A stretch of DNA of 64,000 nt from positions 24,573,681-24,637,680 of the forward strand of contig NC_088786.1 of the NCBI RefSeq assembly GCF_949628265.1, given 5' to 3'. A model generated the notes under the pieces. The model was given only the letters and a program-made list of their open reading frames with translations, was not told the origin of the DNA and did not search any database. The DNA is from Cloeon dipterum (lineage: Eukaryota; Arthropoda; Insecta; Ephemeroptera; Baetidae). Shown piece by piece: positions 53,801 to 64,000 of the stretch; position 1 is the stretch's first letter; each line of letters begins with the position of its first letter. The translations under genes and the position numbers were made by a program.

Positions 53801-53840
53801 TTATATAGCTTCCAAATAAGACCATAGTCTAGTCATTCAG
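53801..53840 (+). promoter_or_regulatory. TATA box and initiator of lectin gene D
   Basis: TTATATAG at 53801-53808 is followed, about 31 bp later, by an arthropod-type initiator TCATTC with the likely start A at 53835. The 5' untranslated region would be only ~14 nt before the ATG at 53849. Confidence 0.55.
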
Positions 53841-53848
53841 AGTCAAGA

Positions 53849-54536
53849 ATGAAGCAGCTCCGGACGATTCTTCATATTCTTCTTTGCTCTTCTCTTGCTG
53901 TCTCGCTGGCGAATCCTGTAAATAAAGGTACAAAAACCACACCCTTTAAGCGCTTCACAAAACAAAAAATTGATAGAATTATAATGTTCAAATTTCCCCG
54001 TAGATGGGTTAGTGACTTTAAAGAGCGGCAAAGTAGTGTCAAGAAACATCGTTGGGGTAAGTTTCCAGACTCATTATCAGGTTTCTTAAAACAAATCAAT
54101 ATTTCAGCCAGCATCTTGGTATGACGCAGTCAAGGATTGTAAAAGTCAAGGGTTTGAATTGCTGACGATTGAAACTGAGCAAGAATGGACCGATATTCTC
54201 GACTACTTTGGTAAAAAAAATTTGACCCTAAATTTTGATTTGATCTTGCTCAATGAATCTTTATCAGGGCCGGACATCACGAACAGAATTTGGATCGGAG
54301 GCACTGATCTCGGAAACGAGTTGAATTTCTATTGGATCTCCTCGGGTGCTCCATTTGAAATCTCTTCGTGGCACGCGGGTGAACCTTCAGGAAACAACCC
54401 TACCAACGGTATCAAAGAGGATTGTGTACACATTTGGAACAAAACTGGCATTCTGGCCATGAACGACGCTCCTTGCGAACTTGTCTACCCGTACATGTGC
54501 GAATTTTACGACATTTGCGCTCGACGCCTTTATTAA
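53849..54536 (+). CDS. secreted single-domain C-type lectin, gene D
   Basis: Typical small insect C-type lectin, 167 aa. Exons 53849-53927, 54004-54056, 54108-54210, 54268-54536. Signal peptide MKQLRTILHILLCSSLAVSLA; then LVTLKSGKVVSRNIV, the usual strand before the lectin fold; SWYDAVKDCKSQGFELLTIE; WIGGTDLGNELNFYW; EPS at the sugar site; EDCVHIW; NDAPC; YMCEF. The last intron (54211-54267, 57 nt) has no in-frame stop, so retention would insert 19 residues; I call it an intron because it falls at the phase-1 position used by all ten CTLDs upstream and leaves a 103-nt exon like theirs. It lacks the mucin region, the IKKCC motif and the 34-nt exon of A-C, so it is a more distant relative. It lies 376 bp after gene C with its own promoter. 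Confidence 0.85.
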
Positions 54537-55714
54537 ATACCGTCTAGATTATAACGGCATATATAATAATTACGTTTTGTGCTGTTATTTTCAATGTATG
54601 TTAAGAGAGATTATTGAAAGTGAGTAAAGATTCAAATAAAAATCAGCAGATTATTTTTTATTAATATTTAATCATTTTGAATTTCCTACATGAAATATTC
54701 TTAGACATGGATGGTCGTGTCTTTCAATTTAGCCCATTATTACTTATTATATTAGTTTTGTCAGTCAGAATGGCAGTGTTTTCAAAATTAAAAAGAAAAC
54801 CGAAAGCAGTTTTTTACTGTTTGCCATATCAATACACATTTGCGTTTTAACTAGTCAGATCAGAAACACGTTCATTTTTTCCAAAAGGTTTGACATCAAA
54901 CCTATACATTCATTTGATTTTTACATTCCAGCAACATTTCATTTCCTGCACTAGAACATCATAGTTGGCCTTAATCCTATGGTATTACTGACATGTTATT
55001 CAAAGTAGTGGATGCAAACTTGTACAGCAATATTAGCTATTTTACGGCGTGGATCTGTGGCTCCTAAGGTTGCATTGCTTTTCGTTATTTTTTTTTGCTA
55101 TGTCCCATAACAAGTATACAAAAATGGTCATTTTGACACGTTCCTAAGCTGATAACTTTTGACAGTTTCTATAGAGCAATGATTAGATTTACACTGTTAT
55201 CATCTGCAATATTTCATTACGTTCTGCAAAGTTCTCCTATCAAGGTTCCTGTCAATTATAATTGATGGCCAAGGAGAAGTTGCATTTTTTTCTTTTTGGT
55301 GTTGGCAAATTTTAACATCGATTCAAAATGGAAATAGGAAGTTGCAAATCCGAAAGAACCAAAAAACCAAAGAGCCCGCCTTGCGTCTAGTTTTTATTAC
55401 CAAGAATGAGTGTTTGGGTTAGTTTCAAGAGAGGGATTATTCGCGCGTGTTACGTCTCATCCACATTGATCTAGGACTATACACAGCCTTAATAAATTAC
55501 AAATTAACAATGGCGACATTGCCTGTTCATGTTTATCCCCCTACATTTGCTGCATATTACATTTTGCACACCGATAAATGATGTGTGGCAATTATTGCCA
55601 AATCACAGCGTAACAAGAGAGATAGAGATAGAGTACATGTATGTAAAACACATTCTACAGCAAGAAAAGAAATGAGGAGAAATCGATTTGAGCATCTTGA
55701 GAGACAGCGGCTCT
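54537..55714. other. convergent 3' flanks of lectin gene D and robo
   Basis: AT-rich. Should contain the 3' untranslated regions of lectin D (plus) and robo (minus). No gene seen. Confidence 0.55.
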
Positions 55715-58700
55715 CTATTGCTGATGAGCGAGAGTTGGAGGCAGAGGTGGCTTGTGCGCCGAATTAGGACTGTGGGGACTTGTTAGCGGTGACGTGTTTG
55801 ACCAGTAAGGGTGACCTTCTGCAAATTAATTAATTTTTCATTTATCTCCATCGCAGTAAAATTTTTATCTTATCAAAAATTTCGTTCCTTCACGTCTCAA
55901 TTGAATTTCTAGACACTTCAGTTGTCAAAACATTATTGATATTTTTTAATTGCACTTTGCCATTGATTCATATAACGCACAATTAATCTTACCCGGTCTA
56001 TCTAGCGAATTAGAAATATTTGGCTGTTTTCTCCTGGGAGCTCTGTCACGCCTTTGTCGGCCACTGCTGTAGTTCGAATCCGAACTATATGGCGAGGTCG
56101 GCCTTTTGTGCGGACGCTCGAACCTCCTTTGCTGCTGGCGCCCAGCATGCTGACAGATCTAAAATCGAATCAATTGAGTACAATTGTTCGCACAATCATA
56201 TTTTCCAGCTCACCTTTGTCATTGCTTGTTCTTCATAGGCGCCGTCAGCATCGCTGCATGAGCAGCAGTTACCGTTTACGTGGTCATCCTCTTCACTGGT
56301 CTGAGCGCTGCTGTATCCCTGTCCTGGTTCTCCCGCAACACTGTACTCTGCCTCACTGTAGTCAGCTAGAATCATATCACACTATTTTAAAAAATTCGTG
56401 CAGCAATATCAGCTTAAAGACGCAAACAAAACAAAAACAAAAAATGTTGAATTTCAGTGGCATTGATGCATACCAATTTCAGGCACAATGTTGCGCCTGT
56501 TGCTTCCGAGCAGACGAGCTGACTCTCCGGTCAAACTGGGAAGCGAAGACTGGATTCCCCGGTCAGTCAAGCCAAGCTCATCATAAGGAACTCCAGGTGG
56601 TGGCTGGGTGGGTGCCGGGAATCGGGACTCGCTGGACATGCTATTCCAGTTCATGTGGAGCCTCCGGTTTGGAAGTGGACTTGTGCCTTTTTTCAACGCC
56701 TGCAACGACTATAAAATCACAGGAATTAGTGGCAAACTTCGAGCAATATTGATCTTTATAACGCTTCAAAATACCACTTAGAAAAAAACATCATTTATTA
56801 ATAATGGAAATACATGGTTAAATATATAAAGAAAATAATTTTTATAAAAATAAAAATTTCTAGCTAAATATTCACCTGGAGGAGTCTGGCACTTGCGGGG
56901 GTTTCTGGTCGGTCATTCATTCCCAGTGGGGGCGGTTCTTCCTGAGGGGGAGGAGGAATGAAATCCGACCAGCTTGGACCCATTGGGCCGTTGTTTAGAA
57001 TTGACATCTTGTTTCGTATACTTGGTGGCTTTTTGTGACGCTGCAGCAAACCACCGTCCTCTATAGATTGAACATTAATTAAATATAAAAACTTAAAATA
57101 TCGCCGTCTTGTGCTAACCAATATAAAGATTGGACTGATGCTCATGTGAACCCATGCTGCAGTTGTCCTGTCGAGGACATGAGTCATTTGAGCTGGAAGT
57201 TTTTGGATCACTGGCAGAAGAGCTTGGCACACCGCAAAACATTTGTTCGTCCTAAAATTTTGTGTTTCAAAATACTTTTCAAAATTATAAATAAATTTCT
57301 TTTGCTTACCATTGAAGTGTCTCTGCGTGCTGAACCAATGAGGGTTGTGGTTGCATATGGTCCAGGCAATTGGGGTGGCTCCCTCCTTCCAAAGGTAGAA
57401 AGCCCCCTAGGATCAACTTCCGCATAATCAGAACCAGCGTTGGAGCCAGAGAGGAGATTTTGTGTGCCGGGAGTGTTCCTGTCCTGGGCGCCCCAACCGC
57501 GATCAATCCACAAAGGAGCTTGTTTTGTGTTTCCCATGTCTAGGGAAGTCAATTCCATCGCTTTGACCACAGGAACTGCTGGGAATTGAAGGTTAGAATC
57601 CATCATAGTTATTTTAAAAACAAAAACAAGGACGAAATCAAACATGAATGAGATGCTGACATAAGAAGAAATTAAACTTTTGGACTAACCACTTTGATGG
57701 CCGAGCTGCTTTTTGCTGGAGTGATGTTTTCGGACGTAGTAAAGCACGGCACCCATCACGAGCAGAACAAGAGAAACCAGGGCAGCAAAGAGCACATGCC
57801 AATTGTGATGCAGAAGTGGATTTCCCGACTCTCCTGCATTCTGAAGGTTCGAGTCGCTCAGGTGCAGAGAGGCTGGGTCCATGGTGAGGAGGATTGGGGG
57901 TGAGTAGGGGCCCATTCCTGCTCTGTTGTATGCAACCACTCGCACAGCATAGGAAACGCCTGTCGTCAAATTGTTCAGGCGCACGGTCAGGGTGGTCGCG
58001 TTCAGGGTCATCTGGGCAAGAACCCTGCTGCTGTTCGCGCTTTTAACTTGAATCTATAAAGAAAGGAAAAAATTAACCAACTGATTTTTTCGAGAAACCC
58101 AAATATATTTTTATATTTTATGAAATTAATCGTACCTTGTAGCCTTGTAGGATACCTTTGTGATGCTGTGGTGGTGGCGGACTCCACTTGACGAAAGCTG
58201 ATGTATTATTTATCATTCCCACAAGCACATTTTCAGGCGCCGCCGATGGCACTGTGGATAAAACAAGGCATTTGCATTGCGCAAACAAAGAATAAGAAAG
58301 CACTCACAATCCTCGGTTGTCTGGACGGTACGCGAATTGGAGGGTTGGCCCTCAACAGTCTTGTAGAAGGGCACTAGGAAGAACTCATATGTTGTGAATT
58401 CTTTCAGCTGACGCACCACATAGCTCACAGCTCCTGAATTAAGAACTGTGGCCATGGCGTAATTTTGAGAACCACTCGAGACGTCCCTGAAGCGGACGTA
58501 AAAACCCTCTACATACTGCTCTTCTGAGAGTATCTGTAAAAATAAACTTATGTTTAGCATAAAAAGTTTTTTCTTTTCCGTCTACCTTACCTCCCAAACC
58601 AGTCTAACCGACGTGGAACTCGCAGGCTGAGCATCCTTCAGCTCGACAATTTTTGAGCTGAGCCTCTGCCTCACGTCTTGCAAATCAAATTCCACGCCGT

Positions 58701-61489
58701 TGTTCCCTCTCCTCGCTAAGGTAATAATTTTCTCCGACAATGTGCTGGGTGGTGACAGCCCGTGCGAGTTCTCAGCCCTCACTATGAAAATGTAGCTGGT
58801 GTTGGGCTTGAGCTGCGTGATCTTAATACTGCTGCCAGTGACGCGGTGAGCAGCAACGCTCCATCCACTTTGCAGCTCACTGCTGAAAACCTCCACGGTG
58901 AAGCCAACGAGTTGCGAAGCGCCAGGTGAGCTTGCCCTCCAGGAAAGCAGCACGGACGTGTCTGTTACGTTAGACACGAAAGGCTTGCTTGGCGCTCCGG
59001 GAAAGGCGTCTGGATCTGGCATGCGATGGATGTGCTTGTGATCCTGAGGCACCACGATCAGGGAAGCTGCCCACGTTGACTCGCCACTCTCAGAGTAAGC
59101 GGTGCAGGTGAACAGTCCCGTGTCGCTCATCTGCAGTTCTGTAGAATGGGAAATTTGTTAAAATCATAAAAAAGTAATACTTGACGTAAACTGGAAATAG
59201 TTATGCAATTTCATCACAGCTGGCTTGCGCTGGTTGCATAACTAACTCCAGTGCGAAGTAACAATCTGCATAACGTCCCAGTGGCTGTGAAATTGCGCAT
59301 CGCTCAACAAGCACCGTCAAATTGATTCTTGCATCTTTTCTCGCAACAAGAAAAATTGAGTTTTGTTGTCGAGATGCGCGCAATTTCAACACAACCAGGA
59401 CGAATAATTTATTTATGTTTCTTAGTTTATCATCTACTATGATAACACGGCCAGTTTTTTTATATCACTTACCATCAATAATAAGAGTGCCTTTATCACT
59501 GACAGACACCCTTCCAGTCTTATCCAAATTCAGGTTGACCCCGTCTTTGCTCCATCTGACCTTTGGCTCCGAATCTCCAGACACTGAGCACGGAAGCACG
59601 GCTTTTGTATTAACAGGGAGCGTTTGGTTTGATGGTCCGATTTGGATCAAAGGCGGGGGGTTGTCGTCCACAGAGGTCACCTCCAGAAGGGCTTTAGCGA
59701 TTTTGGAGCCAGCGACGCTCAAAGCCGAGCAAATGTAGTAGCCGGAATCGCCCCGTCGAGCCCCCCTGACCACAAGTTCGCCCGCCGAGCTGACGTGCAG
59801 ACGCCCGTAGTCGTGCCCGGGGAACATCAGCACCTAAACACGCAAAGTAAACAGTCAGCATAAGTGCCTTTAATCTCTCTGACACCCAGTGGCAAACTTC
59901 ATGACGGCTTTCCGTGAGTCAATCGGGGGAAAACCGTCAACATTAATTAATCGAAATCCCTGTCAGGCTAAACGTGCCAGTGTCAAGCAAATGAAATCGA
60001 GGTTCGGGTAAAGCGAGTTTTCAAGCGGTCATACATTACCTGACTATTGCCCTCCTTGCTCCAGAAAACCGAAGGCGGTGGCTGTCCGTGAGCTGAGCAA
60101 GTGAATGTTGTCACACCATTGACAGCTACTTTGCGGTCATCAGGCCTGACAATGAAATCAGGCGGCGCTACAACAAAGTCAACGTTTCGCATTACTTACG
60201 GTTCAAGGCATAGACACCACTAACTTGAAACCACTTTTTAGAGAGTAATAAAAATGCGTTTTTTTTTAATAATCAGAGTACACTTCTTGTTTTGTAGATG
60301 TAAATCTACTCGCTTTATAAAAGCAACTCACAGTGCACGGTGAGATGGGCCTGAGCTGTAATCGATCCAACAACATTTTCTGCATTGCAAATGTACAGTC
60401 CGTCGTCTCCGGGTTGCAGGTCTTCAATGCGTAGTGACTTATCTTCTAAAATATGCGCTCTGCCGTGCGGCATTTTCCCGTCTGCCCTGCTCCACAGGAT
60501 TTTGGGCACCGGGTCACCGTCAACCCGGCAGCTGAACTCGGCGCTCAATCCCTGCAGTTCAGTCACATCTTTTGGTGCCTTTATGATGTAAGGTTTGACT
60601 GAAAAAACGAGAAACGAGTAGAAATTTAGAGACGCCTGAAACCGAGGAGAAAATTCAAAGTGGATGAGCGGAATTTCAACTCACCGTGAACTGAGAGAAC
60701 GGCGGCCTTAGAGCTGCGGTGCCCGACGACATTTGTGGCCACGCACTGGTAGCTACCCTCGTCACTTTGTCGCGCATCGTTTATCAGCAAATTTCCTCCA
60801 TCCACAATGCGAATTCTGCAGAATATGGAAAAATGTGAGCGTGGAAAGCGAAAGGCAGAAAAGTATGGAAGTATGTTAACATGTTTTTTATCTGTCTACT
60901 CCAGCTGGAGGTCTTTGAAAGTAAACCGAGAAGAGTTCTATCTGATTAATAATATTTTCTGCATCATTGATAGTGGTTTTTGTGTAATTTTTCTGTTAGA
61001 TACCAAAAGTAAAATGCCGGTATCACAGTATTTAAAATAGTCATAGCTCGACAGTATTTTAACATTTACTCGACTTAAACCACGGGCGATGAAAAGATAA
61101 TTACAAGTTGTTCTAGGAAAATTAAAAAATATCTGAGAATATTTCAAATACACACCACTAAATAATGTTCACTTTTTATTGTATTTTTCAGTTTTTGATT
61201 TTATTTTTATTTTAAACGACTATGTAGGCTGTCGGGCAACTGTGCCACTGTCCAATCTACTTTAATAAAAAATTGTCTGATAATAATCATGATGTTTTAA
61301 TTTTAACGTTGCACATTGATTGAAATTGAACTTACCTTCTAGTATTTTCGGTGTCGATGGGGCGGTTGTCTTTCAGCCAACTGATGGTGGGCTCCGGGTG
61401 ACCTTTGGGGCCACCGCACTCGAGCAGGGCCGGTTCGCCCTGGGCCACGCTGGTGCCTTTCGGTTCCACTCTGAACTCGTCGCGCAACA
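55715..61489 (-). CDS. robo1: Roundabout (Robo1-type) axon-guidance receptor, 3' part (Ig2 to stop)
   Basis: Slit receptor of the neuronal plasma membrane. Exons: 61336-61489, 60685-60815, 60332-60598, 60040-60167, 59473-59833, 58591-59138, 58308-58533, 58136-58251, 57690-58053, 57310-57575, 57119-57251, 56876-57060, 56474-56708, 56214-56365, 55993-56158, 55715-55818; 1178 residues here. Ig2 starts [20 protein letters not shown]; Ig3, Ig4 and Ig5 follow with both cysteines each; three FN3 domains (for example [44 protein letters not shown]); one membrane helix at 57733-57795. The tail has CC0-like SDYAEVD, CC1 PYATTTLIG and CC2 [15 protein letters not shown] (Ena-binding type), plus a proline-rich end (HKPPLPP) that may stand for CC3. 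CC2 marks it as Robo1 rather than the Robo2/3 type that lost it in Drosophila. Ig1 and the signal peptide lie beyond the window. The donor at 55992 (GGGTAAG) avoids a nearby intronic stop. Confidence 0.96.
57733..57795 (-). other. transmembrane helix of Robo
   Basis: About 21 hydrophobic residues ([20 protein letters not shown]) followed by VRKHH, placing the downstream residues in the cytoplasm. Confidence 0.9.
59200..59406. mobile_element. foldback/MITE-like inverted repeats in a robo intron
   Basis: Inside intron 59139-59472. Arms at 59271-59312 and 59360-59406 are inverted and share CGTCC and GAAATTGCGC blocks with the 32791-32943 element. A further inverted partial arm lies at 59200-59240, so this looks like a nested or composite copy. 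Confidence 0.5.
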
Positions 61490-64000
61490 CTGAAATCAAA
61501 AGCAGACGGGCGGCTCGTTAGAAGAAATGATATAGTGCGCGAATCTGTCAGAACGAAATATGTGTAAAGTGGAAGTCAGGGAGAGAAAATATTCGTAAAG
61601 TGCTTTCTGCTGTTTATTCAAGAGGCGATTTTCGAGCAGAAGCGCAGGTTTAGTGCCTGGCCAGACGCATAAATCAATTTTTTATTCCGAAATGCGACTT
61701 CTTAAAATGAGTCACGACGACTGCGAGTTCCGGTTGCAGCGAAATCTTGGCGCGTGTCATCCCGAAAGAGAGATGGATGGCTCGGCGCGTTTGAGGAGTA
61801 TTTTTAACAAAACGTGGAAAAGGCTGGCTTCCTCGGTTTCATTAGCACTCGGCGCACACACCGCCTGTAAAGCCAGCAAGGGGAATAAAACATGCCATTT
61901 AAAACTACTGCAAACGGGCCTTCCGCCTTATTGCGCTCGAGGAGCCAACTGCTTAATATTCCCGACAGACACAATAGGACGTAAGGCCCGCTTCTCTCGC
62001 CTGCGCAAACTTTTGAATTAAAATAGCTTTCCAAAACTTGGCTGAACGCTTTTATTTTCGCTTCTTACTGCTCTCAACTTTGCTTTTGTGTGTAGCGAAA
62101 ATCTGCCTTTATGCATTTAAAATCACCGGATGAAAGCGAAATTTTCCAAGGCGTGCTTCTTCGCTTTGCGAGAGCGCGCGTGTGTTGTTTTCAATTACGC
62201 ATCACACACTCGCTCGAGTTGCTTTAATCTGAATTTAATAGGCGCGCCGGCGGTTTCCTTTCGCTGTTGCTCAGCACGTGTTTCCAGCCGATGTATTTAT
62301 TTACGTTGGTTTTACTTGTGTTTGGATGTACGCATAGGAAAGAAGGAATAGCCGCGACAAACGCGCATCAAGTAATGGGATCACGTGGGAAACAATGGTT
62401 TTCTCGAAAGAGCTCAACGCCCATGGTGACGCTCGCGTTTTCGTTAATAATAAATGCGCGAGAGAGCACATTTTTCATTTTCGCCCTTCGTCTTTGAGCC
62501 AAATTATTATTATTACTAAGGCACATTGTGCTCAGCGCTAGAAAGAGTGGCGGAAAATCCCTCTGAGAATAAACGACTTGTTTAATATTCTTTGGATGAA
62601 ACGAGTAGTGCAAGAGAGAGAGAGAGGAAAGAATAAACCTGAGGCTGTGCCGATTTTTAGAAGTGCGTAATAAAAGCGTTGTATACAAAGCGAATGCTGT
62701 GTACACGTGGGAAATGCAAACACGGAATTGGGCTCGGCCGTCGGCTTTCACGCCTGTTTGTCAAATTAATTGACTTCATTACGCCCAACAGATAATCCTC
62801 GGTGTGATTTGTTGTTTCGCCTCGAACCGTTTTCTGATTAACCTATTCCCTATTTATTTCGATGCATATACAAAATTCAAATTTGTTTCCCCGCATTTAG
62901 CCTGAAGATTATTGCGTTTTCCCGTAAAAGGAAAACGATGCGGTGGTTTGTACTGTTTCCCTACAAATTACCCAACATATCCGATTTTCTCTCACAGGCA
63001 GCGGACGTAATTTATCTTTTAACTGCGTTTCGGGGCAGCCAGCCTCCGTGGGTACCCGCAGCCGCAACAAAACAGCATCTCGTCTCCATTTAGGTGCAAT
63101 CAGCTATGCCTGCGTGTGAATATTTCCGATTCAGCCTATCGCATTATTCGGATCCCATTAGGTCCAGGCCAGGAAGCAAGTGTGGGGAGTCATTCAATTA
63201 TCTCGCCATTCGGAGCAGCCAGCCGCGCGCGTTTTTATCTGAAACCGCATGCACACAGCATCTCTCTCTCGGCTGCTCCTTGTGAATAGGCAACGCCAGG
63301 GGAAGTGTGCGCGGGCAAAGTCACCCCCGGCAACGTGCCTCCCTCGCAAATAAAACGTACTCGGCATCAGACGGCGGGTTTCTGGCCCCCTTAGCCTCAT
63401 TAGTTGCTGTTTGCCGCCGGATCCACAATGATAATACAAATAGAGAATCAATAGTACGTACGGCAGAATCCACCTGCGACTGCAGACATGCTGACGCAGA
63501 GGGTTCGCGCCGGTCGAAATCGTCAACGTCAGTGCAAGAGGCCGGGCAAATAAATAAAAAGGAAACGCGTAATGTGCTGCGTACGCGCGCGGGGGATGAT
63601 TCATTGTGAAATCAAACAGCCTGCAGGAATGGCAAACACCGGGCCGGCCTGATTGCTCAGCAGCAGCCCCGAAAACCGCCCCGCAGCTGCTGATTGAGCC
63701 GGCCGAGGGCAGGTTAATCAAATTTCGCGCATGCCGACCAAATTTACCCACCGACCGTGCGTGCTCCAGCTTTTTGTCCGCATTTTCTGTGCAGGCGTTT
63801 CAGCACGGTGGCTTCGCTGCTCGTGATTTCGAAAGGGATGCCGAAAAGGGTAAAAGAGGCGCGTTTGAGGGAATCTGATGCGGTCTTTTTACTTCATTAT
63901 CCAAATGGAAAAGGCTTTGTGAGTCTGTTTCATCAGAATTGTGAAAGATGATATCCAGCACGTCAGAAGCGCTTTCGTTGAGTGGTCTATTCATTTGCCG
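61490..64000. other. robo intron (left part of the interval before Ig2)
   Basis: The Ig2 exon begins at an acceptor (61490-61491), and phase requires one base from an earlier exon not found in the window. The stretch alternates AT-rich DNA and GC-rich patches (62.1-62.3, 63.2-63.8 kb); open frames there resemble nothing I know. Ig1 exons are not visible. Confidence 0.6.

Noticed and set aside
56071-56082. GTTCGAATCC, resembling a tRNA T-loop/B box
   Set aside because: It lies within a robo coding exon (Ser-Asp-Ser-Asn region) and no acceptor stem or anticodon arm can be folded around it.

Overview
The window is nuclear DNA from an arthropod, almost certainly an insect. Every gene is split by short GT-AG introns (mostly 50-70 bp), the intergenic DNA is AT-rich with GC-rich islands, and the gene content is animal: a roundabout receptor with CC0/CC1/CC2 cytoplasmic motifs, a BCOR-type Polycomb corepressor, NKAP, UTP6 and a cluster of C-type lectins. 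I cannot name the species. All exon boundaries below were read by hand and checked for reading-phase continuity; no transcript data were used.

Layout. (1) 35-1818, minus: UTP6, N-terminal ~434 residues, running off the left edge. (2) 3178-11341, minus: a complete BCOR/BCORL1-like gene (13 coding exons, 1645 aa) with a CtBP-type PLDLS motif, an unexpected 8-cysteine cluster, ankyrin repeats and a C-terminal PUFD domain. A splice acceptor sits directly before its start codon, so an upstream non-coding exon must exist. (3) 11.35-34.6 kb: about 23 kb with no convincing gene. It alternates AT-rich stretches with GC-rich, GAGA-rich islands and probably holds the BCOR-like promoter and regulatory DNA. 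(4) 34607-36741, minus: NKAP, 6 exons, 553 aa. (5) 37.9-54.5 kb, plus: four C-type lectin genes in tandem. Three are large secreted mucin-lectins (A, B, C), each built as signal peptide, short cysteine motif, Thr/Ser/Ala-rich mucin exon, then several C-type lectin domains (CTLDs). The fourth (D) is a small single-CTLD lectin. (6) 55715-61489, minus: roundabout (Robo1-type), from Ig2 through the three FN3 domains, transmembrane segment and cytoplasmic tail to the stop. Ig1 and the signal peptide lie beyond the right edge, so 61.5-64 kb is intron or upstream DNA.

The most striking feature is the mucin-lectin trio. Gene C has five CTLDs. Gene A has only the equivalents of C's CTLD1-2, and gene B only the equivalents of CTLD3-5, so A plus B equals C. 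Every one of the ten CTLDs in A, B and C is preceded by a separate exon of exactly 34 nt. The sugar-binding tripeptide (EPN or QPD type) differs between matching domains of the paralogues, suggesting a family whose ligand range is being reshuffled. Such secreted lectins usually act in recognition of glycans in immunity or at mucosal or cuticular surfaces; that role is inference here.
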